Positions 25,566-33,824 of a DNA stretch of 44,094 nucleotides are shown in pieces. The position numbers and the translations under genes were made by a program. The notes under the pieces are model-generated. The model worked only from the letters and a program-made list of their open reading frames with translations. It ran no database searches and was not told the DNA's origin. Origin of the DNA: JAJPXC01 sp964517875 (GTDB lineage Bacteria > Bacteroidota > Bacteroidia > Bacteroidales > Muribaculaceae); the NCBI GenBank assembly GCA_964517875.1, contig CAZFEU010000014.1:1-44094 (forward strand), written 5' to 3'. Each line of letters starts with the position of its first letter. Position 1 is the stretch's first letter.

Positions 25566-25710
25566 TTGCGAGAATCAATGGGGCTGCGAAAGATAGTAGG
25601 GCTGCACCCCGGTGCAGCCGCAAAATGCCCCCCGTGCAGCCGCGAAATACCTATTGATCAATATGTTTGTGTGTGGGGCGGATGCACCGGGGTGCATCCC
25701 TACTTTTTGG
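25566..25710. repeat. Left REP doublet (BIME-like) beside the RAYT gene
   Basis: About 145 bases, repeated nearly identically at 26403-26544. It contains two hairpins in inverse orientation: GGCTGCACC-CC-GGTGCAGCC (25600-25619) preceded by GTAG, and GGATGCACC-GG-GGTGCATCC (25680-25699) followed by CTAC, the complement of GTAG. A GTAG tetranucleotide 5' of a palindrome is the classic RAYT-linked REP form. Confidence 0.85.
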
Positions 25711-25725
25711 GATGAAGCATACAAT

Positions 25726-25750
25726 CGCACAAATTTTGTAAATTTGTGCG
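25726..25750 (+). promoter_or_regulatory. Inverted repeat overlapping the RAYT -7 element
   Basis: CGCACAAATTT (25726-25736) and AAATTTGTGCG (25740-25750) form a perfect 11-bp inverted repeat with a TGT loop. TAAATTTG (25739-25746), a -7 match, lies in its right arm, 34 bases before the RAYT ATG. Binding or folding here could control the transposase. Confidence 0.5.
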
Positions 25751-25779
25751 TACAATCCGAATAAACACATTAATGTATT

Positions 25780-26334
25780 ATGAGTCCAAAAGTAGGGCTG
25801 CACCCCGGTGCAGCCGCAAACGCCCCTGGTGCAGCCGCAAACGCTGGCACATGCACATTACCTCAGCGTAAAAATCTCCGTGCAGAATTTCATAACTATT
25901 CGAGTGGCGACTACTTTGTCACAATATGTACCCGCGAAAAAAAACACTTCTTTGGTAAAATCACAAGTGGAGAGATGAAATACTCTCCACTCGGATATGA
26001 AGCTAAGCGGTGTATGGACACGCTTGCCACACATTATACTTACGTTGATGTACCCTTATTTGTGATTATGCCGAATCATGTGCATGCGATAATTCGTATT
26101 CGTGAAAAATCGGCTGCAACGGGGTGCATTCCCTCAATTCGGACAGCGCTTGGAGTTGTGATTGGCGGATATAAGCAGGCCATTACCCGATTTGCGCGGC
26201 GTAATAATATTGAATTTGGTTGGCAATCACGTTATCATGATCACATCATTCGTGGTGTACATGATGGTAACCGTATAGCCGAGTATATAGAAAGCAACGT
26301 AGCCCATTGGGCAGACGATTGTTTTTATGGATAG
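25780..26334 (+). CDS. REP-associated tyrosine transposase (RAYT, IS200-like Y1 fold)
   Basis: 184 aa. The HUH nuclease domain begins near residue 35 (EFHNYSSGDYFVTICT). The metal-binding motif is PNHVHAIIRI near residue 104, and the Tyr is in WQSRYHDHIIRG near residue 160. RAYTs cut single-stranded REP hairpins at GTAG and are usually present as single domesticated copies. The first codons are themselves a REP: bases 25792-25815 carry GTAG plus the complete hairpin, read as VGLHPGAAAN. A decayed REP remnant lies near 26112-26135 (read SAATGCIPS). The gene stands between two near-identical REP doublets. The start at 25780 is the only upstream ATG. Confidence 0.85.
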   Translation: MSPKVGLHPGAAANAPGAAANAGTCTLPQRKNLRAEFHNYSSGDYFVTICTREKKHFFGKITSGEMKYSPLGYEAKRCMDTLATHYTYVDVPLFVIMPNHVHAIIRIREKSAATGCIPSIRTALGVVIGGYKQAITRFARRNNIEFGWQSRYHDHIIRGVHDGNRIAEYIESNVAHWADDCFYG

Positions 26335-26402
26335 CATGATTGGCCAATGTTATCACGAAAATTGCGATGTTTAGGTAATATCAATGCGATTGCCCGACAT
26401 TG

Positions 26403-26544
26403 TGCGTGAATCAACGGGCTACGAAAGAGGGTAGGGCTGCACCAAGGTGCAGCCGCAAAATGCCCCCGGTGCAGCCGCGAAATACCTATGGATCAATATG
26501 TTTGTGTGTGGGGCGGATGCACCGGGGTGCATCCCTACTTTTTG
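26403..26544. repeat. Right REP doublet (BIME-like)
   Basis: Same layout as the left copy: hairpin GGCTGCACC-AA-GGTGCAGCC (loop changed from CC to AA with the stem intact) after GTAG, and GGATGCACC-GG-GGTGCATCC before CTAC. It ends 15 bases before the terminator of the secreted-protein gene. I see no gene between 26335 and 26617. Confidence 0.85.
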
Positions 26545-26559
26545 GTGCTATTTGTATAC

Positions 26560-26590
26560 AAAAAAAGGGCTGCGCGTGGTGCGCAGCCCT
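26560..26590 (-). terminator. Intrinsic terminator of the secreted-protein gene
   Basis: AGGGCTGCGC (26566-26575) and GCGCAGCCCT (26581-26590) make a perfect 10-bp stem with loop GTGGT; on the minus strand a run of T residues (26565-26560) follows. Confidence 0.85.
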
Positions 26591-26617
26591 GTATGGGTTA
26601 GCTATGATTTGCTGTGA

Positions 26618-27871
26618 TTAGCGAACGATCATCTTAGCTGACTTGTTGCCCTGACGACGGATCACGATCTGACCGGCGGCGGGGTTGTTGATCTTCATAC
26701 CTTGGAGGTTGTAGTATTCAACGGGGCCGTTCTCAGCGGCAGCGTCGGCGATGATTTCCTGTACGCCAGCGTCGCCCAGGTTGAGAGTTAAATCCAAGAG
26801 CTGACCGAAGCTGTACTTTGAGTTGTGGATGGAGAGGCAGTCGGTATCGGCTGTCTTGCCTTCTTTGCTAGTGATTTGCTGAACTGAGAGCTCAACTGCA
26901 TCACGATCGGCTGATACGTTCCAGATTACATCGCTGGTATAGGTTTTTATTGTAGAAGCGAGCTGGCCGTAAGTGATGTTACCACCTTCAGTAATGTCGT
27001 CCTCCTCATTGTAAACGCAGATGGGGCTGTTGGCGATAGCCTCGTAGCCGTTCTCAGCCTCCTCAACCTCATAGCTTGCGGGGTAGCCGTCGCCGGTGAG
27101 CTCGTAGAGAAGTGCTGACATGTACATGGTGGTGTAGGTAACGCCTTCGTACTCCTCATCCTCGAAGCCGATGAACATGGGAACTTCGAAGTTGCCGAAG
27201 TCTGTACCGTTACCGGCGATCCAGTGATAAGTTGCGGTGCCGTTGGGAGCCAAAATCTTAGAATCGTACTCAAGGCTGAAGCAAGAGTAGCCGCCTGATG
27301 CGGGGTTCAAGAAACCAACACCTACGCCGGGTACATTAGCAGTGTAAGAACCATCTTCGTTGGCAACATATGTTACTTCGCCGGTGATGACGATCTTGTC
27401 GTCAGCGTCCACACTGAAGAACACGATGTCAACGCCGTTGTAAGTACCTACAGCCTGACCAAGAGCGATAACTACGTCGCCATTCTCAGCCAAGGTAGCC
27501 TGAACGGGGTGATCGAATTTGATTGCCTCTACGTAGTTGACATCGTAAGAGAAGCCCTGGAAGCCATCGAGGTAGAGCTCTTCGGTAACGGTGAAAGTAC
27601 CGTTAGCCTCATAGCCGTCAAAACCACCAATACCAGTGGTGAGGTAAGAGCCTTCGAAAGCCTTGGCGGCACGCTTTGCGCTGTAGCGCTTGTCCATTTT
27701 CTGAGTCAGATCTTCTACAGCTGACTGAGGAACATGCTTTGCATACTCATATAATTTAGCGCCGCGGAGCGACTGTACTTCGGTGAAGTTTTGCTGCACG
27801 AGAGTGTTGGCGGCAGTAGCAGCGATAGCGCCGGCGGCTACGAGAGCCAGAGAAGCGTAAAGTTTCTTCAT
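26618..27871 (-). CDS. Secreted acidic protein with YNLQG-type C-terminal tail
   Basis: 417 aa. Signal peptide MKKLYASLALVAAGAIAATA, then a Lys/Arg-rich helical stretch (~25-75), then an acidic beta-rich body, strongly enriched in Asp, Glu, Gly and Tyr. The tail VEYYNLQGMKI...KSAKMIVR resembles the short sorting-type C-termini of Bacteroidetes secreted proteins, as in the GHL10 protein and the LRR protein of this window. No enzymatic motif is seen. It has its own promoter (27967-27936) and a strong terminator, so it is monocistronic. The function is unknown; an exported structural or binding protein is plausible. Confidence 0.75.
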   Translation of the reverse strand: MKKLYASLALVAAGAIAATAANTLVQQNFTEVQSLRGAKLYEYAKHVPQSAVEDLTQKMDKRYSAKRAAKAFEGSYLTTGIGGFDGYEANGTFTVTEELYLDGFQGFSYDVNYVEAIKFDHPVQATLAENGDVVIALGQAVGTYNGVDIVFFSVDADDKIVITGEVTYVANEDGSYTANVPGVGVGFLNPASGGYSCFSLEYDSKILAPNGTATYHWIAGNGTDFGNFEVPMFIGFEDEEYEGVTYTTMYMSALLYELTGDGYPASYEVEEAENGYEAIANSPICVYNEEDDITEGGNITYGQLASTIKTYTSDVIWNVSADRDAVELSVQQITSKEGKTADTDCLSIHNSKYSFGQLLDLTLNLGDAGVQEIIADAAAENGPVEYYNLQGMKINNPAAGQIVIRRQGNKSAKMIVR

Positions 27872-27935
27872 AATTTAACGTGGTTAGAAATTTAAACCTT
27901 TAGGAAATTTTTGAGTTTTTAAAGCAATCACGCCG

Positions 27936-27967
27936 CAAAGATGGGCACGTTTTTCCGTTTTTCCAAA
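27936..27967 (-). promoter_or_regulatory. Promoter of the secreted-protein gene
   Basis: On the minus strand, TTTG (27967-27964), 20 bases of spacer, then CATCTTTG (27943-27936), one mismatch from TAnnTTTG. The leader is about 60 bases. Confidence 0.6.
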
Positions 27968-28026
27968 TTTTTTTGTCAAAAAGTGATTATTTACGATGTT
28001 TTTTAATCAATTCTCCATAGAGTGAT

Positions 28027-28046
28027 GTCAGTTTTGAGAGTTTTGA
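28027..28046. repeat. 9-bp tandem repeat remnant upstream of proB
   Basis: Read on the minus strand, CTGTCAAAA and CTCTCAAAA form two adjacent 9-mers followed by a partial CTG, the same family as the arrays at 5311-5364 and 16392-16427. Confidence 0.5.
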
Positions 28047-28048
28047 CA

Positions 28049-28080
28049 GTTGATTGTATTTGTGAAAATAGTTAACTTTG
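28049..28080 (+). promoter_or_regulatory. Promoter of proBA(purB)
   Basis: A partial -33 GTTG (28049-28052), 20-base spacer, and TAACTTTG (28073-28080) match the Bacteroidetes pattern. The leader ahead of the ATG at 28103 is about 17 bases. Confidence 0.55.
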
Positions 28081-28102
28081 TGCTCTGATTTAAATATTGT
28101 AT

Positions 28103-29191
28103 ATGTATCACAGAATAGCCGTAAAGATAGGGTCGAACGTACTTTCGCGCACTGACGGCACTCTCGACTTCACACGCATGAGCGCGCTGGTCGACCAAGT
28201 GGCCGAGCTGCGCCGCCGAGGGGTGGAGGTGATCATGATTTCATCGGGCGCTGTGGCCTCGGGGCGCGGAGAGCTCCGCCTCGATCGGCATCTCGATCCG
28301 GTGGCCGCACGGCAGCTATACTCAGCCGTGGGGCAAGCCAAGCTCATCAACCGCTACTACGAGCTTTTCCGTGATCATGGCATGACGTGCGGGCAAGTGC
28401 TCACCACCAAGGAGAACTTTGCCTCCCGACGGCATTATCTCAATCAGAAGCACTGCATGGAGGTGATGCTGGCCAATGGTGTGACTCCGATAGTCAACGA
28501 GAACGATACGGTGTCGGTGACCGAGCTGATGTTTACCGACAACGACGAGCTGTCGGGGCTCATAGCCACCATGATGGGTATGGAGGCCTTGATAATATTG
28601 AGCAACATCGACGGTATCTACGACGGCGACCCGGCCAGCCCCGAGTCGCAGGTGATACCGGTGATAGCTCCCGGCACCGACGCGTCGCAGTATATCCAGG
28701 CATCGCGCTCGTCGCTGGGCCGCGGCGGCATGGGCACAAAATACCGTATAGCCTCTAAGGTGGCCTCGGAGGGGATAGCGGTGATAATAGCCAACGGCAA
28801 GCGCGACAACGTGCTACCGCGGCTGGTGCTCGCCGACAATCCCGATGTGCCACACACATGCTTCCTCCCCGCCCCCGAGCCCACATCGGGGGTGAAGAAG
28901 TGGATAGCCCACAGTGATGGGTTTGCCAAGGGGACACTGCGCATCAACCAGGGTGCGGCCGATGCCATTCTCGCCAGCCAGGGAGCCTCGCTGCTGGCTG
29001 TAGGTGTGACAGGCGTGGATGGGGAGTTTGAAAAGGACGATATAGTGCGCGTGGTAGCCCCCGACGACTCCCTGATAGCCCTGGGGCGCACATATTACGG
29101 CTCAGAGGCCGCACGCAACAACATGGGGCGCACGGGCCTGCGCCCGGTGATACACGCCGACTATCTTTATATACAGAAGAATCATGACTGA
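28103..29191 (+). CDS. proB: Glutamate 5-kinase
   Basis: 362 aa from the ATG at 28103 (an upstream in-frame TTG at 28097 is less likely). The amino-acid kinase domain (~1-255) shows AVKIGSNVLS, MISSGAVASG, the substrate motif NENDTV and GMGTKYRIASKVA. A PUA domain occupies the C-terminal ~90 residues, giving the two-domain length of E. coli ProB (367 aa). It phosphorylates glutamate with ATP, the first step of proline synthesis, and its product is passed to ProA, whose gene overlaps by eight bases. Confidence 0.95.
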   Translation: MYHRIAVKIGSNVLSRTDGTLDFTRMSALVDQVAELRRRGVEVIMISSGAVASGRGELRLDRHLDPVAARQLYSAVGQAKLINRYYELFRDHGMTCGQVLTTKENFASRRHYLNQKHCMEVMLANGVTPIVNENDTVSVTELMFTDNDELSGLIATMMGMEALIILSNIDGIYDGDPASPESQVIPVIAPGTDASQYIQASRSSLGRGGMGTKYRIASKVASEGIAVIIANGKRDNVLPRLVLADNPDVPHTCFLPAPEPTSGVKKWIAHSDGFAKGTLRINQGAADAILASQGASLLAVGVTGVDGEFEKDDIVRVVAPDDSLIALGRTYYGSEAARNNMGRTGLRPVIHADYLYIQKNHD

Positions 29192-30428
29192 TTATACACC
29201 CATATTCGACAACGCCCGCAGGGCTGCGCGCTCGCTTACCGATGTGAGCGCCGAGCGCATCAACAAGCTGCTGCTCGATACCGCCGACGCCATTGAGCAC
29301 CACATACCGGCATTGCTTGAGGCCAACGCACGCGATCTGGAGCGGATGGAAGAGAGCAATCCCAAGTACGACCGTCTTAAGCTCACCGCATCACGACTTG
29401 CCGACATCGCCGCCGATATGCGCTCGGTGGCCGCACTCCCCTCGCCATTAGGGCACACCATAGATGAATGGATTCGCCCCAATGGCATGACTATAAAGAA
29501 GGTGAGTGTGCCTTTCGGCGTGATAGGGGTGATATATGAGGCTCGACCTAACGTCACATTCGATGTGTTTGCCCTCACCCTCAAGGCGGGTAGCGCGGTG
29601 CTGCTCAAGGGGGGTAGCGACGCACATTGCACCAACGAGTGCTCGGTGGAGCTGTTGCGCCGTTGTGTAGAGCAGTCGGGCATCGACATCGACACGGTGC
29701 AGTTGTTGCCAATTGAGCATGAGTCGACAGGAGCTATGCTTCAGGCCGTGGGCTACGTTGACCTGATAATACCGCGCGGCTCGAAGCGGCTTATCGACTA
29801 CGTGCGCGACAACTCGCGGGTGCCGGTGATCGAGACCGGGGCTGGCGTGTGCCACACATATCTGCACTCGTCGGGACGCACCGACTATGCCCGGCGCATG
29901 GTATACAATGCGAAGACCCGCCGACCATCGGTGTGCAACACACTCGACACACTTATCATCGACCGCTCGCGTCTGGCCGACCTGCCCATGGTGGTGGCGC
30001 CGATGCAAGAAAAGAATGTGGAGATATACGCCGACCCCGAGGCTTATGCGGCGCTCGAGGGTAAGTATCCGCTGCTACAGCATGCCACCGACGATGACTT
30101 CGGCCGCGAATGGCTCGACTATAAGTGCTCGGTAATCACCGTGGCCGATGAGTCGCAGGCTCTTGACACCATAGCCCGCTACGGATCGCGCCACAGCGAG
30201 GCGATAGTGGCCGAGGATGCCGAGGCCATCGAGCGGTTCACCCGGCAGGTCGATGCGGCGTGCGTGTATGTCAATGTGTCGACAGCGTTCACCGACGGGG
30301 GGCAATTCGGCTTCGGAGCCGAAATCGGCATATCTACCCAGAAGCTCCATGCCCGCGGTCCAATGGCCCTGCCTGAGATCACCACATATAAGTATATAAT
30401 AACCGGCCCCGGGCTCACCCGCGACTGA
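29184..30428 (+). CDS. proA: Gamma-glutamyl phosphate reductase
   Basis: 414 aa, the normal length. Aldehyde-dehydrogenase-fold features include VPFGVIGVIYEARPNVTFD for NADPH binding and the catalytic cysteine in RRPSVCNTLDT near residue 255. It reduces gamma-glutamyl phosphate to the semialdehyde, which cyclises on the way to proline. The eight-base overlap with proB (29184-29191) implies translational coupling, which makes sense for channelling an unstable intermediate. proC is not in the window. Confidence 0.96.
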   Translation: MTDYTPIFDNARRAARSLTDVSAERINKLLLDTADAIEHHIPALLEANARDLERMEESNPKYDRLKLTASRLADIAADMRSVAALPSPLGHTIDEWIRPNGMTIKKVSVPFGVIGVIYEARPNVTFDVFALTLKAGSAVLLKGGSDAHCTNECSVELLRRCVEQSGIDIDTVQLLPIEHESTGAMLQAVGYVDLIIPRGSKRLIDYVRDNSRVPVIETGAGVCHTYLHSSGRTDYARRMVYNAKTRRPSVCNTLDTLIIDRSRLADLPMVVAPMQEKNVEIYADPEAYAALEGKYPLLQHATDDDFGREWLDYKCSVITVADESQALDTIARYGSRHSEAIVAEDAEAIERFTRQVDAACVYVNVSTAFTDGGQFGFGAEIGISTQKLHARGPMALPEITTYKYIITGPGLTRD

Positions 30429-30447
30429 CTTCATAACCATTAACGCT

Positions 30448-31791
30448 ATGCAACTTACCCAACTCACAGCGATTAGCCCAATCGACGGACGCTATCGCTC
30501 GAAGTGCGAGCAGCTCGACGAGTATTTCTCGGAGTTCGCGCTAATCCGCTACCGTGTGCGTGTAGAAGTGGAATATTTTATCGCTCTGTGCGAGATACCG
30601 CTGCCACAGCTTGCCACGGTGCCCACCGACATCTACGACCGCTTGCGCTCGATATATCGCGACTTCTCGCTGGCCGATGCTCAGCGCATCAAGGATATTG
30701 AGGCCACCACCAATCACGACGTGAAGGCTGTGGAATACTTCCTCAAGGAGCAGTTTGACGCTCTCAGCATATCAAGATACAAGGAGTTCATACACTTCGG
30801 CCTTACCTCGCAGGATATCAACAACACTGCCGTGCCGATGTCGGTGCGCGAAGCGGTGAATAATGTGTATCTGCCTGCTCTGGAGCAGCTTGTGGATGAG
30901 CTTGAGGCCCGCGCCGACGAGTGGGCCGACCTGCCCATGCTTGCCAAGACTCACGGACAACCGGCCTCACCCACACGCCTGGGTAAGGAAATACGCGTAT
31001 TCAGCTACCGCCTTAAGCAGCAGATCGATCTGCTGAAAAATACACCGGTCACTGGGAAATTCGGAGGTGCTACGGGTAATTTCAATGCTCACCTTACAGC
31101 CTATCCGCAGATTGACTGGCAAGATTTCGCAGCACGATTCCTGGAGCGCCGCCTTGGCATTCAGCGCGAGCACTACACAACGCAGATTTCCAACTACGAC
31201 AACCTGGCAGCACTCTTCGACGCCCTGCGGCGCATAAATACCGTGATTCTCGACCTCGACCGCGACATGTGGATGTATATCTCGATGGAGTATTTCAAGC
31301 AGCGCATCAAGGAAGGTGAGGTGGGATCATCGGCAATGCCTCACAAGGTCAACCCCATAGACTTCGAGAACTCCGAGGGCAACATCGGCATGGCCAACGC
31401 CATCTATGCCCACCTGGCACAGAAGCTACCCGTGAGCCGCCTGCAACGCGACCTTACCGACTCAACGGTGCTTCGCAACATCGGCGTGCCAATGGCCCAT
31501 ACGCTCATTGCCATTGCATCGACTCTCAAGGGGTTGGGAAAGCTGCTGCTCAATGCTGAGGCTATCGAAAATGACCTTGCCCAGATGTGGAGCGTGGTGG
31601 CCGAGGGTATCCAGACGATACTGCGCCGCGAGGGATACCCCCATCCCTACGAAACGCTGAAAGCCTTGACACGCACCAATCAGCACGTCACTGCTGAGTC
31701 GATAGCCGAGTTTATCGACACCCTTGATGTGAGCGATGAGGTGAAGGCTGAGCTGCACCGTCTGTCACCGGCTACCTATACCGGGTATTAG
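30448..31791 (+). CDS. purB: Adenylosuccinate lyase
   Basis: 447 aa. Fumarase/aspartase-superfamily blocks are present: TNHDVKAVEYFLK, THGQPASPTRLGKE, and the signature GSSAMPHKVNPIDFENSEGN with the catalytic Ser loop. The overall layout matches the long E. coli-type PurB. It cleaves SAICAR and adenylosuccinate, releasing fumarate, in purine synthesis. It starts 19 bases after proA and probably shares its transcript, although the pathways differ. Confidence 0.95.
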   Translation: MQLTQLTAISPIDGRYRSKCEQLDEYFSEFALIRYRVRVEVEYFIALCEIPLPQLATVPTDIYDRLRSIYRDFSLADAQRIKDIEATTNHDVKAVEYFLKEQFDALSISRYKEFIHFGLTSQDINNTAVPMSVREAVNNVYLPALEQLVDELEARADEWADLPMLAKTHGQPASPTRLGKEIRVFSYRLKQQIDLLKNTPVTGKFGGATGNFNAHLTAYPQIDWQDFAARFLERRLGIQREHYTTQISNYDNLAALFDALRRINTVILDLDRDMWMYISMEYFKQRIKEGEVGSSAMPHKVNPIDFENSEGNIGMANAIYAHLAQKLPVSRLQRDLTDSTVLRNIGVPMAHTLIAIASTLKGLGKLLLNAEAIENDLAQMWSVVAEGIQTILRREGYPHPYETLKALTRTNQHVTAESIAEFIDTLDVSDEVKAELHRLSPATYTGY

Positions 31792-31834
31792 ATTGCAACT
31801 ACTCAGATGTGTTTTAGCTTGATAAGCAGAATAG

Positions 31835-33775
31835 TTACCTTAAGATTTTAATGGTTTTCCCGGCGATGTGGAGCAAGTATACTCCCCTTGCCGGGATTTC
31901 TATGGATTCGCCGGGGTGCAGCCGACTCACGATGTGCCCCGACAGGTCGTAGAGTGTGGCCGGAAGGCTTACGCTGAGCGAGTTGCCGCTGAGCTGCCAT
32001 GCGGAGTGACTATCGGTGTGGACATTGTCGACACCAACGAAGTCTGACTCGATGATTGAGGCTATACGTCCCCAAAGGGGGTCGTTGCGATAGGCTTGAG
32101 TGGCTCCGACAGGTACTACGAGCTGAGCATTGTCGCACACCCGCTGCTCGAATCCAGCAGTGCGCAGGCCGTAGCCGGGATCGGAGGGGAGCCATGCGGG
32201 TGGCAGCAGGCTGAATGAGATGATAGTGTCGAGCTCATGACAGCCGTTGAAGGCATCCTCGGCTACCGCAGTCACACCATCCTCAAGCATGAGTGTAGTG
32301 AGTGAGCCGCAGTTGTCGAAAGCTCCGTGCCCTATTTCGCTCAGATGTGACTTGGCGATAAAAATCTGCATGGTGGAGCAGCCGCTGAATGCACTGTTGC
32401 CAATGCGGCTGACGCTCGCCGGAAGTGGCATGTAATACAGTGCCCGGCAGTCTTGAAAAGTGTAGTCGCCGATTTCGCTGACACCCTCGGCGAGGGTAGC
32501 AAGATGCAGGGCGCTACAGCCGGCGAATGCGCCGGCTCCAATAGTGCGAAGCGATGAGGGGAAATCTATGAGCTGGAGTAGCCTGCAGTTGTTGAAAGCG
32601 AAGTCGCCTATGCTCACAAGCCCCTGGTTAATCACAACTTCGTCAATGCCGTAGCAATTGCTGAATGCGTAATTGCCGATGCTCGCCAGCGATGACGGGA
32701 GAGTGAGTGACGTAAGGCCTGAGCAGTTGGCAAATGCGTAGTGGCCAATCTCGGTGATGCCCGGCACTAATCTCAGTGTGCTGAGATAGCGGCAATCGTA
32801 GAATGCACCCTCGCTTATACTGCTCACTCCGGCTGGTATGGCGATGTCTGTTACGGCTGAGTGGGCAAATGCGTAGTCACCTATCGTGCTGAGTCGGTCA
32901 GGCAGGTTTATGTCGTTTAGCTTATGGCAGTTATAGAAGGCTGAGTCGGCGATTGACTCAACCGATTGGGGTAATTTGATGCGCTCAAGGGTCACGCAGT
33001 CGGCAAAGAGGAGTGCGCCGATGTGGCTGATAGGTACGTCGAGTGTCACATCGGTGAGTTTATGGCATTGCGCCATGGCGTGGCGGCCTACTGTGCTTGT
33101 TTTTGCTGATATCGAAAGCGATGTGATGCCCGAGTTCATAAATGCTGAGTCGCCAATCTGTATTTTGTCGCCGCTGATGTCGAATCGGCTTATATTGGAA
33201 CACCCGTAAAATGCAGAGTTGCCTATGCTTATAAAGCTTGATGCGGTGAGGTTGAGACGCGAGCAGTCGTAGAATGAGTGGTTGCCCACATGAGTCGCGC
33301 GGTCGATACCCTTGATCGATGTAAGGCGTGTGCATCCATTGAAGGCGTCGTCGGGTATCGAGGTGATGTGGCTGGGCCATGTGGCGGTGCGCAGTGTGGT
33401 GCATCCGTTGCATACACCGGCTCCTATCGAGCTGATGTTGTCGCTGAAATTGATTTCATTGAGCCAAGCGCACTGCGAAAAGGCGTAATCGCCTATTGAC
33501 TTGATAGTCTGTGGCAGGTCAATGTATGTGATTTTGGAGCATTTATCGAATGCGCGTTCTCCGATTGCTGTGACGTTATAAATCACACCGTTGTGCTCCA
33601 CACGCTCGGTGATGGTAAGCACCCATGAGAAATTGGTATTCTGCAGTCGGGCCACCTCTACCGAAGTATCGTCGAGAATGTTATAGTATATCCCATTTTC
33701 GATGAAGTCGTAGGCGCGGGCTCCAAAGGAGAAAAATGCTATTATAATGGCGATGATTAATCTATGTGTGTTCAT
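31835..33775 (-). CDS. BspA-type leucine-rich repeat secreted protein
   Basis: 646 aa from the ATG at 33775, which begins a signal peptide (MNTHRLIIAIIIAFFSFGARA); a longer reading to 33835 is rejected. The region ~60-550 holds about 17-20 LRR_5 repeats of 23 residues with the pattern IGDYAFSNCxxLxxLxLP, as in treponemal/Bacteroidales BspA. The tail has LYDLSGHIVSRL and ends in GKTIKILR, a sorting-type C-terminus. Such proteins are surface adhesins or binding scaffolds. A TACCTTTG element lies immediately upstream, so the leader is only a few bases. Confidence 0.88.
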   Translation of the reverse strand: MNTHRLIIAIIIAFFSFGARAYDFIENGIYYNILDDTSVEVARLQNTNFSWVLTITERVEHNGVIYNVTAIGERAFDKCSKITYIDLPQTIKSIGDYAFSQCAWLNEINFSDNISSIGAGVCNGCTTLRTATWPSHITSIPDDAFNGCTRLTSIKGIDRATHVGNHSFYDCSRLNLTASSFISIGNSAFYGCSNISRFDISGDKIQIGDSAFMNSGITSLSISAKTSTVGRHAMAQCHKLTDVTLDVPISHIGALLFADCVTLERIKLPQSVESIADSAFYNCHKLNDINLPDRLSTIGDYAFAHSAVTDIAIPAGVSSISEGAFYDCRYLSTLRLVPGITEIGHYAFANCSGLTSLTLPSSLASIGNYAFSNCYGIDEVVINQGLVSIGDFAFNNCRLLQLIDFPSSLRTIGAGAFAGCSALHLATLAEGVSEIGDYTFQDCRALYYMPLPASVSRIGNSAFSGCSTMQIFIAKSHLSEIGHGAFDNCGSLTTLMLEDGVTAVAEDAFNGCHELDTIISFSLLPPAWLPSDPGYGLRTAGFEQRVCDNAQLVVPVGATQAYRNDPLWGRIASIIESDFVGVDNVHTDSHSAWQLSGNSLSVSLPATLYDLSGHIVSRLHPGESIEIPARGVYLLHIAGKTIKILR

Positions 33776-33782
33776 TGAACTG

Positions 33783-33790
33783 CAAAGGTA
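33783..33790 (-). promoter_or_regulatory. -7 element almost abutting the LRR start codon
   Basis: TACCTTTG on the minus strand ends only seven bases before the ATG, which would give a leader of zero to four bases if it is used. Confidence 0.45.
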
Positions 33791-33824
33791 GGCATTTTTC
33801 TGCGTCTCAGTGATTGATATTGTG

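Larger units (their letters stand above)
25566..26544. mobile_element. RAYT-REP element
   Basis: Left REP doublet, RAYT gene and right REP doublet form a unit of about 980 bases. The doublets are direct repeats of each other, roughly 90 percent or more identical by eye. No target-site duplication was recognised. Confidence 0.7.

Noticed and set aside
26400..26621. 73-codon open frame across the right REP doublet
   Set aside because: It lies in repeat DNA and a terminator, with no coding pattern.
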